From positions 1,116,001 to 1,180,000 of the forward strand of contig NZ_RCWN01000001.1 of NCBI RefSeq assembly GCF_003668555.1: a stretch of DNA of 64,000 nt. Reading direction: 5' to 3'. The notes under the pieces are model-generated. The model made no database searches. It was not told the DNA's origin and saw nothing but the letters and a program-made list of their open reading frames with translations. This stretch comes from Notoacmeibacter ruber. GTDB lineage: Bacteria > Pseudomonadota > Alphaproteobacteria > Rhizobiales > Rhizobiaceae. The position numbers and the translations under genes are program-made. Shown in pieces: positions 10,741 to 17,808 of the stretch (position 1 is the stretch's first letter; every line of letters starts with the position of its first letter).

Positions 10741-11406
10741 TCAGAGACCCAACGCCTTGCGCGCCGCCTCGGCCGCGCTGGACCAGTCCGACGCGGCAAC
10801 GATCCCTTGCGGGAGCGGGGGCATGAGTTCGCGCATTTGCCTGTGCGCCATGAGGTGGATGAGCGTTGCGTCCGGCAGAGATTTGGCAACTGAGATCAGA
10901 TTATAGGCCATATCATCGATAAAGGCGACGGGCGCGTCACGCCCGCCATGCAGCAGGGCGACCGCCGGACCCTTCGCCTTTTCGGTCGTGACCAGAGGAT
11001 AGAGAACGGAGAGAGACGTCAGGAGAGCTTCGCGCGCTTCGAAATGCTGGTGCGGCATGGCGGTCAGCAGGACGATCTGCGCGCTGTCGGCGAGCGGCTC
11101 CAGCGCCTCCGGAAAACCGTCTGCCAGGACCTGCCATTCATGCTGAATATCGAAGAAACGGGTGACGAGCGCCTCGACCTCTGTCTTGCTGGCGACCTCT
11201 CCCTTGGCATCGAAAATATTGCCGTTCAGGGCAAATGTCAGAGGGCGGAACGTGTAGCCCTCCGACTGAAGCCAGCGCATGAACGGGCCTAGAAATTCGA
11301 GAACGACTTCATCGACATCGAGAACGAGAAGGGGGCGGTGATCGTTTGCTATGGCCTCGATCTGCCGCCGTGTCTGAGGATCGTCGCTCAAGGTTGTCGG
11401 TCCCAT
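10741..11406 (-). CDS. HAD-superfamily hydrolase-like protein
   Basis: A 221-residue protein with the four HAD motifs: the nucleophile LLVLDVDEVV near residues 25-34, a threonine in IVLLTAMPH, a lysine in TTEKAKGP, and paired aspartates in VAFIDDMAYN. This makes a phosphatase-type reaction likely, but the substrate is not predictable. It overlaps the end of the DUF3572 gene by 19 bases, so translation of the two is probably coupled. It has no membrane segment or signal peptide. Confidence 0.75.
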   Translation of the reverse strand: MGPTTLSDDPQTRRQIEAIANDHRPLLVLDVDEVVLEFLGPFMRWLQSEGYTFRPLTFALNGNIFDAKGEVASKTEVEALVTRFFDIQHEWQVLADGFPEALEPLADSAQIVLLTAMPHQHFEAREALLTSLSVLYPLVTTEKAKGPAVALLHGGRDAPVAFIDDMAYNLISVAKSLPDATLIHLMAHRQMRELMPPLPQGIVAASDWSSAAEAARKALGL

Positions 11407-11681
11407 TCATCCTGTCCGCCGGGCAGGTGTCGCGCCGCTTTGGCGACCCGCTCCGGCGATATCCCCGATTGGTCGCAAAACGCCATCAATGTCGGTTCGT
11501 GCGCCAGAATGAATTGCAGAACCCCGCCCAGAAAACCCGGTTCGGCGGCTGCTGTCCGGATACGGTCGATCGTGATCCCGGTCAGTGACAGGAAGCGTGG
11601 CAGAAGATCCGAATCTCCAGCGATGAAGCCTAGTGCCTCAATCGCGATCGCTTCGGCTTCGTTTGGCTCGTCTGCACCCAT
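11388..11681 (-). CDS. DUF3572 family protein
   Basis: A small acidic protein of 97 residues matching the alphaproteobacterial DUF3572 family (AEAIAIEALGFIAGDSDLLPRFL, GFLGGVLQFILAHEPTL as partial landmarks). Function is unknown. In rhizobia this gene is regularly found just beside divK-pleD, as here (divergent, 168 bases apart). It overlaps the downstream HAD gene. Confidence 0.8.
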   Translation of the reverse strand: MGADEPNEAEAIAIEALGFIAGDSDLLPRFLSLTGITIDRIRTAAAEPGFLGGVLQFILAHEPTLMAFCDQSGISPERVAKAARHLPGGQDEWDRQP

Positions 11682-11849
11682 AACCTTACCCCCGAACCGG
11701 ATCGGGAAAATCTGCTCCCGACATTCCGGTTGTTGATGGGATAGCCGCAGGTTTGCGTTTCATCAATCAAATCGCTCTATTCTCTTGCGGAAATAAGCTT
11801 TTGGGAATTGTAAAACGTCCGCTGAGGGGACGGTGGAGAAAGGTCGGCC

Positions 11850-12221
11850 ATGACCAAAACCGTGATGATCGTCGAGGATAACGAGCTGAATATGAAGCTC
11901 TTTCGCGATCTGATCGAAGCATCGGGCTACGAGACCGTTCGTACCAGGAATGGACAGGATGCACTGGACCTGGCGCGCGAGCACCGTCCTGATTTGATAC
12001 TGATGGACATTCAGCTCCCCGGGCTTTCGGGCCTCGAAGTCACGAAATGGCTCAAGCAGGACGACGAGTTGCATACCATACCGGTCATCGCGGTCACGGC
12101 ATTTGCCATGAAGGGCGACGAAGAGCGCATTCGCCAGGGTGGTTGTGAAGCCTACATTTCGAAACCGATCGCTGTCGGTTCATTTATGGAAACGATTCGC
12201 TCTTATCTGGGTGACGGCTAA
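11850..12221 (+). CDS. divK: Single-domain response regulator DivK
   Basis: A 123-residue receiver-only protein. The acidic pocket (VEDNE), the phospho-aspartate Asp53 in [10 protein letters not shown] and the conserved Lys in YISKPI are all present. DivK is phosphorylated by DivJ/PleC-type kinases and, through DivL, lowers CckA kinase activity, linking it to cckA 6 kb away in this window. The start has GGAGAAAGG upstream. It is followed by pleD after 35 bases, the standard alphaproteobacterial pair. Confidence 0.95.
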   Translation: MTKTVMIVEDNELNMKLFRDLIEASGYETVRTRNGQDALDLAREHRPDLILMDIQLPGLSGLEVTKWLKQDDELHTIPVIAVTAFAMKGDEERIRQGGCEAYISKPIAVGSFMETIRSYLGDG

Positions 12222-12256
12222 ATGGTCTATCGTTTCCGACTAGCGGGGCAGATCTC

Positions 12257-13627
12257 ATGACAGCTCGAATTCTGGTGGTCGACGATGTTCCGGCCAATGT
12301 GCTGTTACTCCAAAGCCGGCTCAACGCCGAATATTTCGACGTCGTCACGGCGGAGAATGGGCCGCAGGCCCTGCAGGCCTGTGCGGAGAGCGCTATCGAC
12401 GTCGTCCTGCTGGATATCATGATGCCGGTGATGGATGGATATGAGGTCTGCAGACGCCTGAAATCCGATCCCGAGACCGCTCATATCCCCGTGGTGATGG
12501 TCACAGCCCTCGATCAGCAGAGTGATCGGGTGAGAGGACTTGAAGCCGGAGCGGACGATTTCCTGACCAAGCCCGTTGATACGCTGCAGCTTCTCACGCG
12601 GGTCAAAAGTCTCGTTCGGCTGAAAAATCTCTCGGACGAACTGAGATTGCGGGCCGCGACCTCGCGAATGATTGCGATGAACACGCTCCTCGACGGACCC
12701 GAAAAGGCGACTCACGAGCGCAAGATCCTTCTGATCGATGAGCGGGACTCGTCTGCCGCCAACATTTGTGCATTGCTGGAAGGCTGGGCGACGATCAAGC
12801 ACCAGCCGGACCCGCAGGCCGGCTTCTTCGAGGCCGTGGAAACCCTCCCGGAACTGGTCATGGTCGGGACAGGCTTCAAAGACTACGATCCCTTGCGCAT
12901 TGTCGCGCAATTGCGTTCGCTTGAGCGCACGCGTTTTACCCCGCTTCTTCTCGTCGCCAATCCGGAAGAAACCGATATGGTTATGCGCGGACTGGAACTT
13001 GGGGTAAGCGACTATGTGACGCGTCCCGTCGAGCCTCAGGAACTCAAGGCCCGTATCGCCACGCAGATAAAGCGTAAGCAGTTTCATGAGGGATTGCGCG
13101 CCAGCCTCACTGAAACCCTTCAAATGGCGATAACGGATCCGCTGACGGGTCTTCATAATCGCCGTTATCTTGAAAACCATCTTCAGGCGCTGTTTGACCG
13201 CGCCCTGAAGCGTAAAAGTACCCTATCGGTGATGATGACCGATCTCGATCACTTCAAGCAGGTGAACGATGTCCACGGCCACGATGGCGGAGATGTGGTG
13301 CTGCGCGAGTTCGCGCAGAGATTGCGTCGCAATGTGCGGGGAATGGATCTGGCCTGCCGGTATGGTGGCGAGGAGTTCATTATCGTCATGCCCGATACCG
13401 ATGCAGGTGCGGCCCAGCAGGTTGCTGAACGTCTGCGCATGGCGATCGAGACGACATCTTTCGATCTCGGTGCGGGCAAACCGAGCATCAATATCACCGT
13501 ATCGATCGGTGTATCCTCATTGAATAGCCCGGACGATACGGTGAGCTCGCTTCTCAAGGCTGCTGATCGCGCGCTATATGCGGCCAAAGAGGGTGGACGC
13601 AACAAGGTGATTGCGACCGCGGCCTGA
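12257..13627 (+). CDS. pleD: Response regulator / diguanylate cyclase PleD
   Basis: A 456-residue REC-REC-GGDEF protein that makes cyclic di-GMP to drive cell-pole development. The first receiver has phospho-acceptor Asp53 (VVLLDIMMP). The second receiver (about 155-275) has no aspartate at the equivalent spot (LVMVGTGF), as expected of the PleD adaptor domain. The cyclase has CRYGGEEFIIV as its active site and RGMD five residues before it as the product-inhibition I-site (RxxD). It is co-oriented with divK. Confidence 0.96.
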   Translation: MTARILVVDDVPANVLLLQSRLNAEYFDVVTAENGPQALQACAESAIDVVLLDIMMPVMDGYEVCRRLKSDPETAHIPVVMVTALDQQSDRVRGLEAGADDFLTKPVDTLQLLTRVKSLVRLKNLSDELRLRAATSRMIAMNTLLDGPEKATHERKILLIDERDSSAANICALLEGWATIKHQPDPQAGFFEAVETLPELVMVGTGFKDYDPLRIVAQLRSLERTRFTPLLLVANPEETDMVMRGLELGVSDYVTRPVEPQELKARIATQIKRKQFHEGLRASLTETLQMAITDPLTGLHNRRYLENHLQALFDRALKRKSTLSVMMTDLDHFKQVNDVHGHDGGDVVLREFAQRLRRNVRGMDLACRYGGEEFIIVMPDTDAGAAQQVAERLRMAIETTSFDLGAGKPSINITVSIGVSSLNSPDDTVSSLLKAADRALYAAKEGGRNKVIATAA

Positions 13628-13652
13628 TCTCGCAAAGGCCAGCCGCACGGAA

Positions 13653-13700
13653 TTAACCACGAAACGGCATTCCGCGCTCTTATCGTTAAGAAACGGTTGA
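13653..13700 (+). promoter_or_regulatory. CtrA-like motifs downstream of pleD
   Basis: TTAACCA at 13653-13659 resembles a CtrA half-site, and TTAA-GAAACGG-TTGA at 13686-13700 is one base off the full TTAA-N7-TTAA consensus. They lie 70-115 bases before the candidate RNA. Binding is an inference. Confidence 0.35.
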
Positions 13701-13768
13701 TTTCAGAACCGAGTTGACGAATCGTATTATTACGAAACAGGCAGCGCTCATACTGCCTTGAGCGAATA

Positions 13769-13878
13769 CCCCATGATGCTCAGGTCCGCCGCATCTCCTG
13801 GGTTCTTGGGGTCAGCCGGCCGGCGGCGTTCACATCGGTTTCCTCGTACCGAGAATGCCCGCCGGCCGGCCCTTTTTT
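13769..13878 (+). ncRNA. Candidate structured small RNA with terminator hairpin
   Basis: Two hairpins follow each other. The first pairs CCCCA (13769-13773) with TGGGG (13807-13811) and, inside it, CTCAGG (13779-13784) with CCTGGG (13797-13802). The second pairs a 12-base GC-only arm (13815-13826) perfectly with 13859-13870, holds an inner stem TCGGT/ACCGA with a TTCCTCGT loop, and ends in six T. This could be a pleD 3' terminator or a separate RNA; the double structure, the 140-base distance from pleD and the CCTC loop favour an RNA. The 5' end is not determined and I recognise no known family. Confidence 0.4.
13815..13878 (+). terminator. Strong Rho-independent terminator after pleD
   Basis: A perfect 12-pair GC stem (GCCGGCCGGCGG and its complement) with a 32-base loop is followed by CCTTTTTTAT. 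It would end either pleD transcripts or the candidate small RNA. Confidence 0.75.
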
Positions 13879-13920
13879 ATCACGCACCGCTTGAACGTTT
13901 TTCTGCAACTGTTTGAAATA

Positions 13921-13947
13921 AAAAAAAGCCGGACTTTGCAGCCCGGC
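13921..13947 (-). terminator. Rho-independent terminator of rpmG
   Basis: On the minus strand GCCGGGC-TGCAAA-GTCCGGC (one G-U pair) is followed by TTTTTTT. It lies 30 bases after the rpmG stop. Confidence 0.8.
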
Positions 13948-13976
13948 CTGATATTCGATGGTGTAAGGTTGAGACC

Positions 13977-14144
13977 TTACTTGATCTTGGCTTCGCGGAA
14001 TTCGACGTGCTTCTTGGCAACCGGATCGTATTTCCGCTTCACCATCTTTTCCGTCATGGTGCGGCTGTTCTTCTTTGCGACGTAGAAGAAGCCCGTGTCT
14101 GCAGTCGACTGCAATTTGATTTTGATGGTCGTGGCCTTCGCCAT
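13977..14144 (-). CDS. rpmG: 50S ribosomal protein L33
   Basis: A 55-residue L33 beginning [18 protein letters not shown] and ending [11 protein letters not shown], the usual alphaproteobacterial form without the zinc cysteines ([10 protein letters not shown] in place of a CxxC region). The chosen ATG at 14144 follows GGAAGACACGACC; an in-frame ATG five codons upstream lacks homology. It ends the minus-strand topA-rnr-DUF983-NUDIX group but is separated from it by a 114-base gap with a hairpin, so it may have its own promoter. Confidence 0.97.
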   Translation of the reverse strand: MAKATTIKIKLQSTADTGFFYVAKKNSRTMTEKMVKRKYDPVAKKHVEFREAKIK

Positions 14145-14175
14145 GGTCGTGTCTTCCACTTGTTCGAGAATTGCA

Positions 14176-14195
14176 AACGCGCCAGAGGGCGCGTT
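14176..14195 (-). terminator. Possible terminator after the NUDIX gene
   Basis: AACGCGCC at 14176-14183 pairs perfectly with GGCGCGTT at 14188-14195 (loop of four). On the minus strand it is followed by TGCAATTCT after a TTT, a weak U-tract, so it may only be partial. Confidence 0.4.
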
Positions 14196-14258
14196 GCTCG
14201 CCCGGCGACAATCGTGCGCGGAGCAATAAGGATCAGAGCGCCAATGTCAAGCGTTCCC

Positions 14259-15041
14259 TTACAGTCGCTCCAGAACCATGTCTCCACGGCGCTCGAAATG
14301 CATCGGCACGCTCACCAGTCTTTGGAGATCGGAATCGGTCTGCAGACGCTCCACCAGGTGCGCTACGATGATGCGCGTGATGCCGGGAAGATTGTCGCTT
14401 CCGACCGCCTCTTCGATGGGGAGCCAGGTCAGGTCCGAAAGTTCCTGGGTTGGACCGCCCTCCGGCAGTTCATGGGCAACGGCCTCGTCGCGCCAGCACG
14501 CAAAAAAGCGGGTGTCGAAACGTCGTACCCGGCCCGGAGGTGTGATCGCCCGCGCGATGAAGCGCAGTTTGGAAAGGTCAGGAACGATACCGTGATCGCT
14601 GAACGCTTCCCATCCGGCGGCCAGAAAACGCTCGGTTGAGGCGCGCTTTCCGATGAACAGGCCGGCCTCTTCATAAGTTTCCCGAACTGCGGAGAGGGCA
14701 GTCGCCGTCGCACGCCGTGGGGTGAACCGCTTCACGGTGCCTGCCGTCAGCTTTTTCAGATCGTCGGCGCGAAGGTCATGACCTTCGCTGAGAGGAACCC
14801 GGGAATCGCCAGGGTCGGTTCGGCCACCCGGAAAGACGTAACGATTGGCCATGAAAGCGTGTTTGCCGTGGCGCTTTCCCACGAGAACCCGCACATCCTT
14901 TGCCGAGCGGTCGAGCACAAGGAGTGTCCCGGCGTCCCTAGGGCGAATAGCGCGGCCCTTGCCTTGCGTCGCATCCTTCGGATCGGTGCTGCGCGGGTCG
15001 GCCGGGGCCCCCTTCGGCAATTGCGAGGCGAAATCACTCAT
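14259..15041 (-). CDS. NUDIX hydrolase family protein
   Basis: A 260-residue protein with a NUDIX fold. The glycine of the box is in VFPGGRTDPGD near residue 70 and the catalytic helix is RETYEEAGLFIG near residue 120, so there is an insertion of about 35 residues between them compared with the compact 23-residue NUDIX box. This layout occurs in a proteobacterial subfamily next to DUF983. Substrate unknown, probably a nucleoside-diphosphate derivative or CoA compound. It overlaps the DUF983 gene by four bases (ATGA), so translation is coupled. Confidence 0.82.
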   Translation of the reverse strand: MSDFASQLPKGAPADPRSTDPKDATQGKGRAIRPRDAGTLLVLDRSAKDVRVLVGKRHGKHAFMANRYVFPGGRTDPGDSRVPLSEGHDLRADDLKKLTAGTVKRFTPRRATATALSAVRETYEEAGLFIGKRASTERFLAAGWEAFSDHGIVPDLSKLRFIARAITPPGRVRRFDTRFFACWRDEAVAHELPEGGPTQELSDLTWLPIEEAVGSDNLPGITRIIVAHLVERLQTDSDLQRLVSVPMHFERRGDMVLERL

Positions 15042-15493
15042 AACCGTCCTCGCGGATCGGAGGGATGGTCTTCGATGTCATCGGCGTCATCGCCAAAACC
15101 GTGCATGTAGAGAGCCCATTGCAGGCCGACGACGGCGCCCTTGGTGGGCGGTAGGAGCGCGATCACCGAGATAAGCGTCAGAATGCTCCAGACGACCATG
15201 TGCGTGACCATCGACCAGTCGACGAGTTTCTCGGCTCCCATATAGGCGCCGACAATGATGTGCCCGACGACGAACACGACGAGATAAGCCGGCAGATCGT
15301 CTGCACGATGGTGGAAGATTGGTTCCTCACAGACGGCGCAATGATCGACCGTCGTGACATAGCTGGCAAACAGTTTCCCTTCGCCGCAGCGGGGGCAGCG
15401 CATGAGGAAGCCGCGCAGCACCGAGCGGCCGACGGGTCGCGCCGGACGTCCGCTGTGTCGTTCTCCGCCAAACTGCGAAATATCGTCGTTCAT
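15038..15493 (-). CDS. DUF983 membrane protein
   Basis: A 151-residue protein with an N-terminal zinc-ribbon-like module (RCPRCGEGKLF and CAVCEEPI, four cysteines) followed by two hydrophobic segments (about YLVVFVVGHIIVGAYM and VVWSILTLISVIALL). It matches DUF983, function unknown. It overlaps rnr and the NUDIX gene by four bases on either side, making a tight translational chain. Confidence 0.85.
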   Translation of the reverse strand: MNDDISQFGGERHSGRPARPVGRSVLRGFLMRCPRCGEGKLFASYVTTVDHCAVCEEPIFHHRADDLPAYLVVFVVGHIIVGAYMGAEKLVDWSMVTHMVVWSILTLISVIALLPPTKGAVVGLQWALYMHGFGDDADDIEDHPSDPRGRL

Positions 15494-17808
15494 CGACTCT
15501 TTCCTCCGCTCCGCCCCTTGCGAACCCGTTTCTGGCCGTTCTTGCCCTTGGCATTCGCGGACCGGGCACGGCGCTGACCGGCCTTCGCCTTGCTGCGCGA
15601 ACGTCCGACACCATCCAGCTTGTGCGGATCGGTTTGCATCTCAAGAAGGATCGAACCGGCTAGCGGCTGCACCTCCAGAAGCTTGACTTGGACCGGATCC
15701 CCGATGCGCCAGCCGAGGCCTGTGCTATCGCCGCTCAGTGCGAAAGCCGCTTCGTCGTAATGATAGTATTCGTCGCCCAACGACGAAATCGGCACGAAAC
15801 CATCAGCACCGAACTGGTCGAGCTGGACGAAAAGGCCGCTCTTCGTGACACCCGTGATGCGGCCATCGAAGCCTTCGCCGATACGTTCGGCAAGGAAGCC
15901 TGCCGTCAGGCGGTCGACGGTTTCCCGCTCTGCCATCATGGCTCGGCGTTCCGTCCCTGAGATGAGCGCGGCAATATCGTCCAGCCGCTCCTGCTTCTCG
16001 TCGGAAAGGCCGTCATCGCCGAGGCCGAGAGCGGCGATCAGGGCGCGATGCACGATCAGGTCGGCATAGCGCCGGATCGGCGAGGTGAAATGTGCGTAGC
16101 GCGAAAGTGAAAGACCGAAATGGCCGAGATTATAAGGGCTGTAGACGGCTTGGCTCTGGGTCCTGAGAACGATCTCCGACGCCATGGCTTCATAGGGGCC
16201 ACCGCGGGTCCGCTCCAGAATGCCGTTGAAAGCGCTGGAGTCGAGAGCGGGGCCGCGCTGGAGCGACTGGCCGATCGTCTTCAGAAATTCCCGCAGCACT
16301 TCCTGCTTGGCGAGCGAGGGTTCGTCGTGAACCCGGTAGATCAGCGGATGCTTCTTACGCTCGAGCGTTTCGGCGGCGCAAACATTGGCCTGGATCATGA
16401 ATTCCTCGATCAGCCGGTGGGCGTCGAGGCGAGGGGGCACTTCGATCCGGTCGATCGTACCATCCTCTTTCAGGCGGATCTTCCGTTCCGGCAGATCGAG
16501 CTCCAGCGGCCCGCGGCTTCTGCGTCCCTGCGAAAGGACACGATAGGCTGACCAGAGTGGTTCCAGAACCGTTTCCAGAAGAGGCTGCGTCTTGTCGTTC
16601 GGTGCGCCGTCGATGGCCGTCTGCGCGTCCTCGTAGGCCAGCTTGGCAGGCGAACGCATCAGAACGCGATGGAAGGAGTGCCGCACCTTCTTGCCGCCGG
16701 AATCGAACACCATCCGCACGGCGAGAGCAGGGCGGTCTTCACCTTCCTGAAGCGAGCAGAGATCGTTCGAGATGCGCTCGGGCAACATCGGGACGACGCG
16801 GTCGGGGAAATAGACCGAGTTGCCGCGTTTCAGCGCCTCGCGATCCATGGCCGTGCCAGGCCGCACATAAGCGGCGACGTCGGCGATGGCGACGGTCACG
16901 ATCTGCCCGCCCGGGTTTTTCTCGTCCGCATCCGGTTCTGCAAAAACCGCGTCGTCATGGTCTTTCGCATCAGCCGGGTCGATGGTGATGAGCGGCACGT
17001 CGCGCCAATCCTCACGGCCCTCGGCTGATACCGGCTTCGCATTCTGCGATTCAGCGATCACCTCGGCAGGAAAGACATGTGGAATGCCGTGGGCGTGTAT
17101 GGCAATGCCCGAGACAGCCCGCTCGGTGCCGAGCTCTCCGATCACCTCTTCGACCGATCCGCTTGCAAGGCCTCGCCGATTGCCCCGGTTCGGCGAGACT
17201 TCGACCAGATCACCCGGCTTTGCGCCAGCAAGTCCACCATCGGGAAGAACCAGCTCATCCTGCCGGCGCTCCACGGGTTCCAAGCGGAATGAACCATCCT
17301 TCAACTGCCGGACAACGCCCAGAACACGACCTTCCGACTTGTCGAATATCTTGATGATCCGCGCCGTATAGGCGACGCCATCGTCGTTTTTAGATGGAAA
17401 TATCTTTGCCAGCGCCTCATCGCCGATCCCTGGCACCCGGCGTTCGTCCTTACGCAGTTTGACGGCAATCGCCGGTGGGAAGCCATCGGCCTCCTGGTCC
17501 CAGTTTCTCGGACGGGCCATCAGGCCGCCATCGGCATCCCTGCTCATGATGACGATCGGCGTAACGGGCGGTAGCTGGCCAGGAATCCGCACCTTTCGCC
17601 CTTCAGCATCGAGCAGGCCCTCATCGGCCATTTCCTGCAGCAGGTCGCGCAGCACCGCGCGCTCCGCGCCCTTGATGCCGAAATGCCGGGCGATCTCGCG
17701 CCGGCTCGCCGCATGCGGATTATCTTTCAGGTAAGCGAGTATGCTATCGCGATCCGGGACGGCCTGCACCCGCTTCGAGGACGGACCATCGGCCTTTCGC
17801 TTCGCCAT
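15490..17808 (-). CDS. rnr: Ribonuclease R
   Basis: A 772-residue 3'-5' exoribonuclease of the RNB family that degrades structured RNA. An N-terminal helical region (REIARHFGIKGAERAVLRDL) is followed by cold-shock-like domains, the RNB catalytic domain with acidic residues in DPADAKDHDDAVF (about residues 278-290), an S1 domain (GRITGVTKSGLFVQLDQFG) and a basic tail rich in Lys, Arg and Gly. The ATG at 17808 shares its A with the stop of topA (TGATG); an open frame continues upstream but lies antiparallel in sense to nothing and reads through the lysine-rich end of topA out of frame, so it is excluded. Confidence 0.95.
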   Translation of the reverse strand: MAKRKADGPSSKRVQAVPDRDSILAYLKDNPHAASRREIARHFGIKGAERAVLRDLLQEMADEGLLDAEGRKVRIPGQLPPVTPIVIMSRDADGGLMARPRNWDQEADGFPPAIAVKLRKDERRVPGIGDEALAKIFPSKNDDGVAYTARIIKIFDKSEGRVLGVVRQLKDGSFRLEPVERRQDELVLPDGGLAGAKPGDLVEVSPNRGNRRGLASGSVEEVIGELGTERAVSGIAIHAHGIPHVFPAEVIAESQNAKPVSAEGREDWRDVPLITIDPADAKDHDDAVFAEPDADEKNPGGQIVTVAIADVAAYVRPGTAMDREALKRGNSVYFPDRVVPMLPERISNDLCSLQEGEDRPALAVRMVFDSGGKKVRHSFHRVLMRSPAKLAYEDAQTAIDGAPNDKTQPLLETVLEPLWSAYRVLSQGRRSRGPLELDLPERKIRLKEDGTIDRIEVPPRLDAHRLIEEFMIQANVCAAETLERKKHPLIYRVHDEPSLAKQEVLREFLKTIGQSLQRGPALDSSAFNGILERTRGGPYEAMASEIVLRTQSQAVYSPYNLGHFGLSLSRYAHFTSPIRRYADLIVHRALIAALGLGDDGLSDEKQERLDDIAALISGTERRAMMAERETVDRLTAGFLAERIGEGFDGRITGVTKSGLFVQLDQFGADGFVPISSLGDEYYHYDEAAFALSGDSTGLGWRIGDPVQVKLLEVQPLAGSILLEMQTDPHKLDGVGRSRSKAKAGQRRARSANAKGKNGQKRVRKGRSGGKSR

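Noticed and set aside
13740..13880. 4.5S SRP RNA or 6S RNA in the pleD-rpmG interval
   Set aside because: The conserved SRP GGAA tetraloop region and 6S central bulge are not present; the structure is two simple hairpins.
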